DNA from: an uncultured Dehalococcoidia bacterium
GTDB taxonomy: Bacteria > Chloroflexota > Dehalococcoidia > Lucifugimonadales > GCA-2712585
Length of the DNA: 64,000 nucleotides
Assembly: GCA_951812825.1 (NCBI GenBank)
Contig: OX638324.1
Span: 68,977-132,976, forward strand
Direction of reading: 5' to 3'
The notes beneath the pieces were generated by a model that saw nothing but the letters and a program-made list of their open reading frames with translations, was not told where the DNA came from and made no database searches. Position 1 is the first letter of the stretch. Each line of letters begins with the position of its first letter. A program made the position numbers and the translations under genes. Shown here piece after piece: positions 46,628 to 55,085 of the stretch.

Positions 46628-47677
46628 TTAGGACCTCTCGTCTGAATTGTGGGGCTTTACAAGATTGCGGGCAAAGTCGAGAAGTGGCTGAAGAGCTTCC
46701 TCTTCCAGGCCCGCGGCCTGAAGGGCGGCTTCAGCCTGGGTGATGTAGTCAGCGACCGTTGATTCAGCGTCGGCTCGGACGTCGTTGGCCTCAAGGAGGT
46801 TAAGAAGCTGCTGCTGGTCATCGGGTTCGAGGACTCGCTTGAAGTATATATCGCCAAGGGCGCGCTTGGTGCTCAGATCGGCGGACTCAAGGAGCGCCGC
46901 AATGGGGTAGAGCTTCTTCTTGTTCAGGAACTGGGGGCTGGCGGTCCCGCCGTTTTGGTTCCCCCACACAGCCTGGACATCCTGTCTGACCTGATAGGCG
47001 AGGCCGAGCTTACGGCCGGCTTCCTGGAAGGCCGCGACGGCGTCCTGGCGGCCGGTGGCGGCGAGGGCGCCGAGGGCCATGGCGCAGGAGGTTACGCTGC
47101 CGGTGAGGTTGGCGGCCATCTTCAGGTAGGAGGAGCGGGAGATGTCGAGACGTTCCTGGTGGGAAAGCTCCAGATACTGTCCCTCGCACATTCGGATACA
47201 GGCCTCATCTAGGATGCCGAGGGCCTGGAGAACTCTGTCCAGAGGGAGGTTGGCGTCAGAAAGGCGGAAGAGGGCGCTGCGGCCAAGGGCGTGGAGGCCA
47301 TCGCCCACGTTGATGGCCTGGCCCGGGCCCCAGACCCACCAGACGGAGGGGCGAGACTCCTGGCGTGGGTTGCCCTCCTGAACGTCCTTGTGCACCTCTA
47401 TGAAGGTGTGGACGAGTTCCATGGCCGCCGCCGCGGGGAGGGCGGGTTGATGGCTTCCGCCTACGGCCTCGGAGGAGAGGAGGGCCAGGAGGGCGTAGGG
47501 GCGCAGGGGTCGGGGCTTGGGGAGGGGTTCGCCCTGCTTGTCGGCCCAGCCAAGCTGGTAGAGCATCATGTCGTAGAGGAGTCCCTCTCGGGGCTGTAGT
47601 ATGGCCTCGAGCTCCGAGTCCAGGTCGGCGTGATATTGCTCCAGGTCCTGGATAATGGACGGCATGTATTCCCTCAT
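46628..47677 (-). CDS. Polyprenyl synthetase homologue with degenerate Asp-rich motifs
   Basis: A 349-residue member of the trans-isoprenyl diphosphate synthase fold: LRPYALLALLSSEAVGG, then HTFIEVHKDVQEGNPRQESR and PSVWWVWGPGQAINVGDGLH, and a second region AYQVRQDVQAVWGN. The order and spacing are those of a GGPP-synthase-like enzyme. However, the first motif is KDVQE (97-101) instead of DDxxD and the second QDVQA (232-236) instead of DDxxD, so metal-diphosphate binding should be impaired. Start ATG 47677 overlaps the tsaC stop as ATGA. Perhaps a non-catalytic partner of the enzyme at 13430; that is speculation. Confidence 0.85.
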   Translation of the reverse strand: MREYMPSIIQDLEQYHADLDSELEAILQPREGLLYDMMLYQLGWADKQGEPLPKPRPLRPYALLALLSSEAVGGSHQPALPAAAAMELVHTFIEVHKDVQEGNPRQESRPSVWWVWGPGQAINVGDGLHALGRSALFRLSDANLPLDRVLQALGILDEACIRMCEGQYLELSHQERLDISRSSYLKMAANLTGSVTSCAMALGALAATGRQDAVAAFQEAGRKLGLAYQVRQDVQAVWGNQNGGTASPQFLNKKKLYPIAALLESADLSTKRALGDIYFKRVLEPDDQQQLLNLLEANDVRADAESTVADYITQAEAALQAAGLEEEALQPLLDFARNLVKPHNSDERS

Positions 47678-48309
47678 AGGAGCGCTCCATCTATGGCTAC
47701 GCCGCAGACTTTCTGTATTTCCCTGAGGCTGATGGCGCCGGTGCGGAGTATTATGGGACGTTCTCCCGTTATGTCAACCACGGTTGAAGGCAGGCCTCGG
47801 TGGGCGGGGCCGCCGTCCAGGACGTGGTCTATGGCGTCTCCCAGAGTACGGTTAACGTCCTGGGCTGTGACGGGGTCGGGGCCGCCGCTGAGGTTGGCGC
47901 TGGTGCCTACGATGGGCTTGCCCAGGGCGCGGGCAAGGGCGCGGGGGACTTCGTGGTCGGGGACGCGAACGCCCACGGCGCCGGTGGGGCCCAAGACGGG
48001 GTCGGGCAGGCCGGGGGCAGGTTTCAGAACGAGGGTCAGGGGACCGGGCCAGAAGGCATCCGCCAAAGCGTGGAAATGGGGGGAATCGGGCCGGCCGACG
48101 AGTTCAACGTTGTCGGGCTCGGCGAGGAGGAGGGGGACGCCCTTGTCGGCGCTTCTGCCCTTCACTTCGAGGATTCTGGCGAGGGCGTTTAGGGAGAAGG
48201 AGTCGCATCCCAGGCCGTATAGGGTATCGGTGGGGTAGGCTACCACCCCATTGCTGCGGAGTAACTCCGCCGCCAGTTCTATACCTCTCTCTATATCAAG
48301 CGAAAGCAT
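47674..48309 (-). CDS. tsaC: Threonylcarbamoyl-AMP synthase (Sua5/YrdC)
   Basis: Makes threonylcarbamoyl-AMP for the t6A37 modification of tRNAs reading ANN. YrdC domain: VVAYPTDTLYGLGCD (about residues 22-36), KGRSADKGVPLLLAEP, FWPGPLTLVLKP, VGVRVPDHEVPRAL, PIVGTSANLSGG. Length 211, without the Sua5 C-terminal domain. No ribosome-binding site before ATG 48309; an extended -10 (TGCTATACT) lies about 55 bases upstream. Leads the tsaC-prenyl homologue-pgk-apgM-tpiA-miaA series. Confidence 0.93.
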   Translation of the reverse strand: MLSLDIERGIELAAELLRSNGVVAYPTDTLYGLGCDSFSLNALARILEVKGRSADKGVPLLLAEPDNVELVGRPDSPHFHALADAFWPGPLTLVLKPAPGLPDPVLGPTGAVGVRVPDHEVPRALARALGKPIVGTSANLSGGPDPVTAQDVNRTLGDAIDHVLDGGPAHRGLPSTVVDITGERPIILRTGAISLREIQKVCGVAIDGALL

Positions 48310-48343
48310 GCTTTAGTATTGGGCCGCTGCTCAGGCGTGAAAC

Positions 48344-48371
48344 TTGACTGAGAACGGCATCTGAGTATAGC
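48344..48371 (+). promoter_or_regulatory. Promoter for guaA and the pur operon
   Basis: TTGACT (48344-48349) and TATAGC (48366-48371) are 16 bases apart. It would give a leader of about 120 bases before guaA. A minus-strand TATACT overlaps it for tsaC. Confidence 0.6.
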
Positions 48372-48462
48372 ATAGGCCTTAATCTCAGGTACAGGGTGGC
48401 CGTGCAAGGGCGTGACTCGGCAAAAGTATGAGGAGCCACTAATTCCAGATCGTTTTGCTAAT

Positions 48463-48490
48463 CGGCGGGCTGTTGCCCGCCGTTTGGTTT
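48463..48490 (+). promoter_or_regulatory. Attenuator-like hairpin in the guaA leader
   Basis: CGGCGGGC (48463-48470) and GCCCGCCG (48475-48482) form a perfect 8-bp stem with a TGTT loop, followed by TTTGGTTT. The only upstream gene is divergent, so this terminator-like structure lies in guaA's own leader. The guaA ribosome-binding site GAAGGAG starts a few bases later. Upstream of it GGGCGTGACTCGGC (48408-48421) is faintly like the 5' half of a ZTP riboswitch, without a clear 3' half. Confidence 0.55.
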
Positions 48491-48500
48491 GAAGGAGCCG

Positions 48501-50168
48501 ATGACAGTTCATCAGTCGACTCCAAGCCGCCGCATTGCTACCAGCGACGACTTGGAAGTTTCCGCCTACCTTGAAATAGCCAAGGAGAAGGAGGGGCAGG
48601 GCTCCCAGCGGCCTGAGGAGACGCCCAAGGTATCGGAAGGCGTGGTCATCATCGACTTCGGCTCCCAGTACAGCCACCTGATTGCGCGGCGCATCCGCGA
48701 GCTGAACGTCTACAGCGAGGTGGTGCCCCACACCTCCGCTTGGGAAGACGTGCAGGCGATGAATCCCAAGGGGGTTATCCTTTCCGGCGGGCCGGCCAGC
48801 GTCTACGACGAGGGAGCGCCGCTTGCGCCGGGCTGGGTGTACCAGAAGAAGATGCCTGTGTTGGGGATCTGCTACGGGATGCAGGTGCTGGCCCACCAGC
48901 TGGGCGGACGGGTGACCCCGAGCACCAAGCGGGAGTACGGCCACGCCGTTTTACACCAGAACGTGACAGATTCGGCGCTGTTTCAGGGGATGGACGTCAG
49001 TATGCCCGTGTGGATGAGTCACGGGGACCAGATTCAGAGTCTGCCGCCCGGGTTTTCCGCACTGGCGTACACGGACAACTCTCCCATTGCGGTTATGGCG
49101 GGCTTCGACAATGTGTTCGGCCTGCAGTTCCACCCGGAGGTTGCGCACACGCCTCAGGGCAAGGGGATTCTGGAGAATTTCTTGTACCGCATCTGCGGAT
49201 GTCAGAGTCGCTGGACGGTGGACAACTTCGTCCATTCGGCCATCCAGAAGGTGCGGGACCAGGTGGGGGATGGCAAGGTTATCTGCGCCCTGTCCGGGGG
49301 AGTGGACTCCGCCGTGACCGCTACGTTGATACACCGGGCGATTGGGAACCAGCTGACGTGTATTTTCGTGAACAACGGGCTTCTGCGGAGGGAGGAGGCG
49401 GAGCGGGTGCAGCGGACGTTCCAGCAGAACCTGAGCATGAACCTGCTATATATGGACGTTTCCCAGCGGTTTCTGGAGCGGCTGGTGGGGGTGGTGGACC
49501 CGGAGCAGAAGCGGAAGGTTATCGGGGAGGAGTTCATTCGCGTTTTTGAAGACGCGGCAACGGAGCTGAGCGACGCCGACTTTCTGGCGCAGGGGACTCT
49601 GTACCCGGACGTCATCGAGAGTCAGACTTCGGAGAACCAGGCTTCGGCGACCATCAAGACCCACCACAACGTGGGGGGCCTGCCAAAGGATATGAATTTG
49701 AAGCTGGTGGAGCCCCTGCGGTACCTGTTCAAGGATGAAATCAGGGGAGTGGCGTCGGCGCTGGGGCTGCCGGAAGAGATTGTGATGCGGCAGCCGTTTC
49801 CCGGCCCGGGCTTGGCCATTCGATGCCTGGGAGAGGTAACGCCGGAGAAATTAGAGATACTCAGGGCGTGCGATTGGATAGTGATGGACGAGATCAAGGG
49901 GGCGGACCTGTACCGCCACCTGTGGCAGACTTTCGCGGTGCTGACCGACGCTCGCAGCGTGGGGGTTATGGGGGACTTTCGCACCTACGGCTACGCGGTG
50001 GCCGTTCGCGCCGTTTCCAGCGAAGACGCCATGACAGCGGACTGGGCGCGGCTGCCATACGACGTGCTGGCGCGGATCTCCAGCCGCATCGTCAATGAAG
50101 TCCCGGAAGTGAACCGGGTGGTGTACGACATCACCAGCAAGCCGCCAGGGACGATTGAATGGGAGTAA
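48501..50168 (+). CDS. guaA: GMP synthase (glutamine-hydrolysing)
   Basis: Aminates XMP to GMP. Class I glutamine amidotransferase: [19 protein letters not shown], catalytic Cys in [16 protein letters not shown], His-Glu in [12 protein letters not shown]-pyrophosphatase: [20 protein letters not shown]. The C-terminal dimerisation domain ends [10 protein letters not shown] chose ATG 48501 (GAAGGAG upstream); TTG 48489 is possible. About 45 residues precede the amidotransferase core, a longer, charged N terminus than usual. First gene of a purine series; length 555. Confidence 0.96.
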   Translation: MTVHQSTPSRRIATSDDLEVSAYLEIAKEKEGQGSQRPEETPKVSEGVVIIDFGSQYSHLIARRIRELNVYSEVVPHTSAWEDVQAMNPKGVILSGGPASVYDEGAPLAPGWVYQKKMPVLGICYGMQVLAHQLGGRVTPSTKREYGHAVLHQNVTDSALFQGMDVSMPVWMSHGDQIQSLPPGFSALAYTDNSPIAVMAGFDNVFGLQFHPEVAHTPQGKGILENFLYRICGCQSRWTVDNFVHSAIQKVRDQVGDGKVICALSGGVDSAVTATLIHRAIGNQLTCIFVNNGLLRREEAERVQRTFQQNLSMNLLYMDVSQRFLERLVGVVDPEQKRKVIGEEFIRVFEDAATELSDADFLAQGTLYPDVIESQTSENQASATIKTHHNVGGLPKDMNLKLVEPLRYLFKDEIRGVASALGLPEEIVMRQPFPGPGLAIRCLGEVTPEKLEILRACDWIVMDEIKGADLYRHLWQTFAVLTDARSVGVMGDFRTYGYAVAVRAVSSEDAMTADWARLPYDVLARISSRIVNEVPEVNRVVYDITSKPPGTIEWE

Positions 50169-50220
50169 GATTCAGATGTTCGTCGGCAGTGAGATAGGCG
50201 AGTGAGAGTGAGTTAGGCTG

Positions 50221-51513
50221 ATGCGCGTGTTGGTTATTGGTTCCGGCGCCAGGGAGCATACCCTGGCCTGGAAGCTCAGCAAGAGTCCGCAGGTGGATAA
50301 GGTGTTTGTGGCACCTGGTAATGCAGGAACGCAGGAAGTGGCCACAAACGTGGGGATACAGGCGGACGATATTCCCAAGCTGGCAATGTTCGCCAAGCGA
50401 TATTCAATCAACCTCACAGTGGTGGGACCGGAAGACCCGCTGGCCAATGGAATAGTGGACCGGTTCCAGATGGCTGGGCTGACCATTTTCGGCCCGTCGA
50501 GAGACGGCGCGCGCATAGAGGCGAGCAAGTCTTTCGCTCGCATGCTGATGCGGAAATACGATATTCCTTCGCCGGAATTCAAGATTTTCAACAACTACTC
50601 CGAGGGCTACGAGTTTCTCTCCAACCACGAAGGGCAGGTGGTGGTGAAGGCGGACGGTCTGGCGGGAGGCAAGGGCGCCCTGATATGTCGAGACCAGGAG
50701 GCGGCAATCAACGCGCTGTATGATTGCATGGAGGACCGAATTTTCGGGCCCGCCGGAGCAACGGTGGTGGTGGAGGAGATGCTGGAGGGCCAGGAGATAA
50801 GCGTGTTTGCCTTCACTGACGGGGAAACAGTGTCGTCCCTCACAGCGGCCTGCGACTACAAACGGCTGCTGGACGGGGACCGGGGCCTCAACACAGGGGG
50901 GATGGGCAGCTACGCACCTGCGGACGTGTGGGACAAGGAGTTGGAGAAGCAGGTTCGCGAGCAGGTGATGGAGCCGGTGGTGCACGGCATGGCCAACGAG
51001 GGATATCCTTATCGTGGCGTGCTATACGCGGGACTGATGCTGACGCATGAGGGTCTGCGGGTGCTGGAGTTCAACTGTCGACTTGGAGACCCGGAGACGC
51101 AGGTGATACTGCCGCCGATGAAGTCGGATCTGGCGCAGGTGATGCTGGCGAGCATGGACGGCAGGTTGAGGAGGACGAGGGTGAACTGGGGAAACCAGTC
51201 CTGCGTAGGAGTCGTCGTCGCATCACGTGGCTACCCAGGCGAGTACCGCCGGGGGCTGGAGGTCAACGGACTGGACATGGTGGACAGCGATATACTAGTC
51301 TTCCATGCTGGCACCAGAAGGTATGCATCCGAGGTGGTGACCACCGGCGGCAGGGTGCTTACGGTGGTGGGCTCCGGCCCGACGGTGACGGACGCTTATG
51401 AGCGGGTCTACGATAACGTGGAGCGGGTGACGTTTCAGGGCTGCCACTTCAGAAGGGACATCGGCCTTATCGAGGGGGAACCGCCCCCTGGCGAGAGGCC
51501 AAGTAACGCTTGA
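50221..51513 (+). CDS. purD: Phosphoribosylamine-glycine ligase
   Basis: Second step of purine synthesis, ATP-grasp enzyme. MRVLVIGSGAREHTLAWKLS at the start; VGPEDPLANGIVD; ATP-grasp KADGLAGGKGALIC (about residue 140); NTGGMGSYAPA; EFNCRLGDPETQVILP. Length 430. ATG 50221. It follows guaA by 52 bases and precedes purE by 13. Confidence 0.97.
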   Translation: MRVLVIGSGAREHTLAWKLSKSPQVDKVFVAPGNAGTQEVATNVGIQADDIPKLAMFAKRYSINLTVVGPEDPLANGIVDRFQMAGLTIFGPSRDGARIEASKSFARMLMRKYDIPSPEFKIFNNYSEGYEFLSNHEGQVVVKADGLAGGKGALICRDQEAAINALYDCMEDRIFGPAGATVVVEEMLEGQEISVFAFTDGETVSSLTAACDYKRLLDGDRGLNTGGMGSYAPADVWDKELEKQVREQVMEPVVHGMANEGYPYRGVLYAGLMLTHEGLRVLEFNCRLGDPETQVILPPMKSDLAQVMLASMDGRLRRTRVNWGNQSCVGVVVASRGYPGEYRRGLEVNGLDMVDSDILVFHAGTRRYASEVVTTGGRVLTVVGSGPTVTDAYERVYDNVERVTFQGCHFRRDIGLIEGEPPPGERPSNA

Positions 51514-51526
51514 AAGGTGATAGTGA

Positions 51527-51985
51527 ATGAGTAGAGTTGGTGTGGTTATGGGAAGCTCTTCCGACGAGCCGGTGGTACAGGCTACCATCGACGTGCTGGA
51601 GGACCTGGGAATCGACTACGAGGTACGGGTCATGTCGGCCCATCGCAGGCCCAAGGCGGTGATGGATTACGCGATTTCGGCGCGGGATCGGGGCATCGAG
51701 GTTCTGATTGGCGCGGCGGGAGGGTCCGCGGCGCTTCCGGGAGTGCTGGCCGCATGGTCCACGCTGCCCGTCATCGGGATACCTTTGGCCAGCAGCGAGT
51801 TGGGGGGTTCGGACGCCCTGACGGCCATAGCGCAGATGCCGCCCGGAGTGCCCGTTGCGTGCGTCGCGGTGGGGTCTTGGGGCGCTCGGAACGCCGCATA
51901 CCTTGCGGCGGAGATTCTGGCCCTGCAGCATGAGGATGTCAGAGAGTCTTATGAGGCATACAGAAAGAAGCTGCAGGAAGGATAG
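51527..51985 (+). CDS. purE: 5-(carboxyamino)imidazole ribonucleotide mutase
   Basis: Rearranges N5-CAIR to CAIR (class I PurE). VGVVMGSSSDEPVVQ (residues 4-18) binds the nucleotide phosphate, and the catalytic His lies in MSAHRRP (His39). The next block reads GAAGGSAALPG where class I enzymes usually have GAGGAAHLPG, so the second conserved His is Ala here (residue 69). Length 152 fits class I. No purK in the window. RBS AAGGTGA before ATG 51527. Confidence 0.93.
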   Translation: MSRVGVVMGSSSDEPVVQATIDVLEDLGIDYEVRVMSAHRRPKAVMDYAISARDRGIEVLIGAAGGSAALPGVLAAWSTLPVIGIPLASSELGGSDALTAIAQMPPGVPVACVAVGSWGARNAAYLAAEILALQHEDVRESYEAYRKKLQEG

Positions 51986-52007
51986 GGGAAATGACGGACG
52001 TGGGTAC

Positions 52008-52034
52008 GAGATTCTTCGGGGGATCTCAGAATGA
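52008..52034. repeat. Family A repeat after purE
   Basis: A shortened copy (GAGATTCTTCGGGGGATCTC then AGAATGAC) of the element seen at 38256 and 44064. Confidence 0.65.
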
Positions 52035-52055
52035 CGTGCAAGGGGTGGGCATTCA

Positions 52056-52811
52056 GTGAAGGACTCAAGGATTCCTGACAAGGGTCCCGCCGTAATTTGC
52101 GACTTCGACGACACCACGGTGCTGGAGAACGTGGCGGAGATGCTGCTGAAGGAGTTCGGCGGCGAGGGATGGCAGGAGTATCAGCGGCAGAACGTGCAGC
52201 ATCGGATGACGCTGAAGGAGTACCAGGAGCGGGCCTTCCAGACGGTGAAGGTGGGCCGGGAAGAGATGAAGGACCACGTCAAGAAAAACGCCACGCTTCG
52301 TCCTCACTTCAAGGCCCTCTACGAGCACTGCCGGAAGAACAACATCCCCTTGGCCATCGCTACCATGGGGCTGGACTTCTACGTGGAAGCATTGCTGGAG
52401 AGGGAGGGGATGGAGTCGGTAGAGTGCTACGCGGCGGATACGGAGTTTACCGAAGAGGGGATTAAGTACGAGTACCGGTACGCTTCCAAGGACTGCTGGC
52501 AGCCGGGGAACTGCAAGTGCGCGGTATTGGAGCGGTACCGTCAGAAGGGTCACTCGGTGATTCTCTTCGCGGGCGACGGGAAGACGGACATCTGCCCGGC
52601 GGACCGCTCGGACATCGTCTTCGCACGTCGATATCTGGAGGAACATCGGGAGGAGATGGGGCTGCCCTACGTGAAGCTCTCAGACTTCTCGAAGATGGTA
52701 CGCACTCTGAAGGAACTGAGGGGGAAGAGGGAAGAAGATGGATTCCCGCCTTCGCGGGAAAACGCAGACGTAGCGGGGACTCCGGCTCCGAGGGAGTCAA
52801 GAGATGATTGA
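52056..52811 (+). CDS. MtnX-like HAD-family phosphatase
   Basis: A HAD-superfamily phosphatase of the MtnX/phosphoserine-phosphatase-like (subfamily IB) type. Motif I CDFDDTTVLEN gives the nucleophile Asp16 and Asp18; motif II Thr in IATMGLDFYVEALL; motif IV FAGDGKTDICPA. The substrate may be a sugar or amino-acid phosphate; MtnX itself acts in methionine salvage, but no other salvage gene is here. Start GTG 52056. The last 24 or so residues are encoded by a family B repeat (52738 onward) and look foreign to the fold. Its stop overlaps purB by 8 bases. Confidence 0.85.
   Translation: MKDSRIPDKGPAVICDFDDTTVLENVAEMLLKEFGGEGWQEYQRQNVQHRMTLKEYQERAFQTVKVGREEMKDHVKKNATLRPHFKALYEHCRKNNIPLAIATMGLDFYVEALLEREGMESVECYAADTEFTEEGIKYEYRYASKDCWQPGNCKCAVLERYRQKGHSVILFAGDGKTDICPADRSDIVFARRYLEEHREEMGLPYVKLSDFSKMVRTLKELRGKREEDGFPPSRENADVAGTPAPRESRDD
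52738..52764. repeat. Family B repeat inside the phosphatase gene 3' end
   Basis: GATTCCCGCCTTCGCGGGAA (52741-52760), a hairpin-forming repeat also present in a diverged form at 40928 and 41126. Here it is read in frame as the tail of the HAD protein. Confidence 0.75.
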
Positions 52812-54096
52812 ACGGTATACGAGGCCACGGATGGGCGGGGTTTGGTCGGAGCGAAACAAGTACGACCTCTGGCTTCAGGTGGAACTGGCGGTGTGCGAGG
52901 CGTGGACCGAGGAAGGAACGATTCCCCTTTCGGACATGGAGAAGCTGCGGGGGGTGACGTACGACTACGAACGACTGGAGGAGATTCTGGCCGTCCACCG
53001 GCATGAGATGACGGCGTTTCTCCAGTCTATCACGGAAGGCTTCGGTCCGGAGGGGCGGTGGCTGCACCTGGGCCTGACGACGAGCGACGTTTGGGACACG
53101 GCGACCAGCCTTCAGATTCTCGACGCCATTGACCTGCTGGATGCAGAGATTGACGCGCTGATGGACGCCATCAAGTCGAGGGCGTTGGAGCACAAGGACA
53201 CGTTGATGATAGGCCGGACCCACGGGATTCACGCCGAGCCGGTGACCTTTGGGCTTAAGCTGGCGGTTTGGTATGACGAGATGCGGCGCAACAGGGACCG
53301 GCTGGCCCATGCACGGTCGGGTATCGCCTACGGGAAACTCTCCGGGCCTGTCGGGACCCATGGAACGGTGCCGCCGTCTATAGAAGCGGCGGTGTGCGAG
53401 CGGTTGGGCCTTAAGGCGGCGCCGGCATCGACGCAGATACTCCAGCGGGACCGGCACGCCGAGTACGTAATGACGCTGGCGCTGATCGCCGCGTCGTTGG
53501 AGAAATTCGCTACGGAAATTCGGGGACTTCAACGCACGGAGATCCGGGAGGTGTCGGAGCCATTTCCGAAGGGGCAGCCAGGGTCGTCGTCCATGCCGCA
53601 CAAGAGGAACCCGGAGCTTTCGGAGCGGGTGTGCGGGCTTGCGCGTTTGATTCGCGGTCATGCCACGACAGCGCTGGAGAACGTGGCGCTTTGGCACGAA
53701 CGGGACATCAGCCACTCGTCCGCCGAGCGTTTGATTCTGCCGGACGCCTCTATAGCCCTTGATTATGCTCTCAGCCTGATGTCGGGCCTCGTGCGCGACC
53801 TGAACATTGACTCCAACCGTATGATGTACAATATCGAATCGACTCATGGCGTGCTCTTCTCTCAGCGAGTGCTCCTCGCCCTGATTGAACAGGGAATGGA
53901 GCGGGAACCGGCTTATAGCATCGTCCACAACCGGGCGATGGAGAGCTGGGAGAGCGGCCAGGACTTTCGGAAGATGATGAGATCGGACCCGGACGTGAGC
54001 AGGGCGCTTTCGGCGGAAGAGTTGGACGCCCTATTTGATTACAGGTATTACGTAAGGCACGTGGACGAGATTTTCGAGCGTGTCGGGCTGAAATAG
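52804..54096 (+). CDS. purB: Adenylosuccinate lyase
   Basis: Splits SAICAR and adenylosuccinate, acting in both IMP and AMP synthesis. Fumarase/aspartase superfamily: TTSDVWDTATSLQI, IGRTHGIHAEPVTFGLK with the catalytic His, and the flexible signature loop PGSSSMPHKRNPELSE. Length 430. ATG 52804 overlaps the end of the phosphatase gene. Nine bases before purC. With purA at 3382 the AMP branch is complete. Confidence 0.97.
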   Translation: MIERYTRPRMGGVWSERNKYDLWLQVELAVCEAWTEEGTIPLSDMEKLRGVTYDYERLEEILAVHRHEMTAFLQSITEGFGPEGRWLHLGLTTSDVWDTATSLQILDAIDLLDAEIDALMDAIKSRALEHKDTLMIGRTHGIHAEPVTFGLKLAVWYDEMRRNRDRLAHARSGIAYGKLSGPVGTHGTVPPSIEAAVCERLGLKAAPASTQILQRDRHAEYVMTLALIAASLEKFATEIRGLQRTEIREVSEPFPKGQPGSSSMPHKRNPELSERVCGLARLIRGHATTALENVALWHERDISHSSAERLILPDASIALDYALSLMSGLVRDLNIDSNRMMYNIESTHGVLFSQRVLLALIEQGMEREPAYSIVHNRAMESWESGQDFRKMMRSDPDVSRALSAEELDALFDYRYYVRHVDEIFERVGLK

Positions 54097-54105
54097 GAGG
54101 AATGG

Positions 54106-55005
54106 ATGGAAGCACTGATGGAGACCCGTTTGCCCAACCTGATGTACCGGGGGAAGGTGCGAGACACGTACAGTCTGGATGACGAGACGCTGCTGATGGT
54201 GGCCTCGGACAGGATTTCGGCCTTCGACGTGGTGCTGCCCACGGGCATACCGCTGAAGGGGCTTGTGCTCAGCCGGATATCATCCTTCTGGTTCGATAAG
54301 ACGGCACACCTGATACCGAACCACCTGATTGCCATGGGGGACTCGCCCGGGGCTATTCCGGCGGACTCGCCCGTGGGTGAGGTGCCGGAGGATATTGCCC
54401 GGCAGGCGATGGTGGTTAAGAAGGCGGACAGGGTGGACGTGGAGTGCATCGTGCGAGGATACATTGCGGGTTCTGCCTGGTCGGAGTACCGGAGGGAAGG
54501 GACGGTGTTCGGGAAGCCGATGCCGTCCGGCCTGAAGGAAGGACTGATCTTCCCGGAGCCGATTTTCACTCCCACCACCAAGGCGGAGGAGGGACACGAC
54601 GAGAACATCAGCCTGGAGGAAGTGCGGAACATGGTGGGGGCCGACGTGGCGGCCCAGCTGGCGGAAAAGAGCATCGCAGTCTACGAGTACGCGAGAGACT
54701 ACGCTGCCGGCAAGGGGATTATTCTCGCCGACACGAAGCTGGAGTTCGGGTTCGTGGACGGGGAGTTGATTCTGATTGACGAGATTTTCACGCCGGACTC
54801 GAGCCGCTTCTGGGACATGGAGGGATATGAGCCGGGGAAGGACCAGCCGAGCTTCGACAAACAGTACGTGAGGGACTGGCTGGTGGGCCAGGGTTGGGAC
54901 AAGGAGCCGCCGGCGCCGGAATTGCCGGATGAAATAGTGGCGAACACATCGGCGCGTTACCAGGAAGCATTCCGCAGACTCACCGGCATGGAGCTTCTGG
55001 CTTAG
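54106..55005 (+). CDS. purC: SAICAR synthase
   Basis: Joins aspartate to CAIR with ATP. Seen: MYRGKVRDTYSLDDETLLMV, ASDRISAFDVVLPTGIPLKG, CIVRGYIAGSAWSEYRREGT and LADTKLEFGFVDGELILIDE. Length 299, as in the longer bacterial/fungal class. Start ATG 54106 with AGGAGG five bases upstream. A possible in-frame alternative is ATG 54118. Stop 80 bases before the next gene. Confidence 0.96.
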   Translation: MEALMETRLPNLMYRGKVRDTYSLDDETLLMVASDRISAFDVVLPTGIPLKGLVLSRISSFWFDKTAHLIPNHLIAMGDSPGAIPADSPVGEVPEDIARQAMVVKKADRVDVECIVRGYIAGSAWSEYRREGTVFGKPMPSGLKEGLIFPEPIFTPTTKAEEGHDENISLEEVRNMVGADVAAQLAEKSIAVYEYARDYAAGKGIILADTKLEFGFVDGELILIDEIFTPDSSRFWDMEGYEPGKDQPSFDKQYVRDWLVGQGWDKEPPAPELPDEIVANTSARYQEAFRRLTGMELLA

Positions 55006-55085
55006 GGAAAGTCCCCGTTGAGGAGCTTCAACGCGTTTGGCAGGAACCGGCCGGTCTGACGCAGCGTTGGTTAGGGAGAAAGAGA

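Noticed and set aside
48378-48500. Confident riboswitch call for guaA
   Set aside because: The ZTP-like 5' match is short and the conserved 3' strand is not seen; kept only as a leader finding.
52462-53928. Long minus-strand open frame opposite purB
   Set aside because: Antisense to clear purB and phosphatase genes, Arg/Pro/His-rich, no domain.
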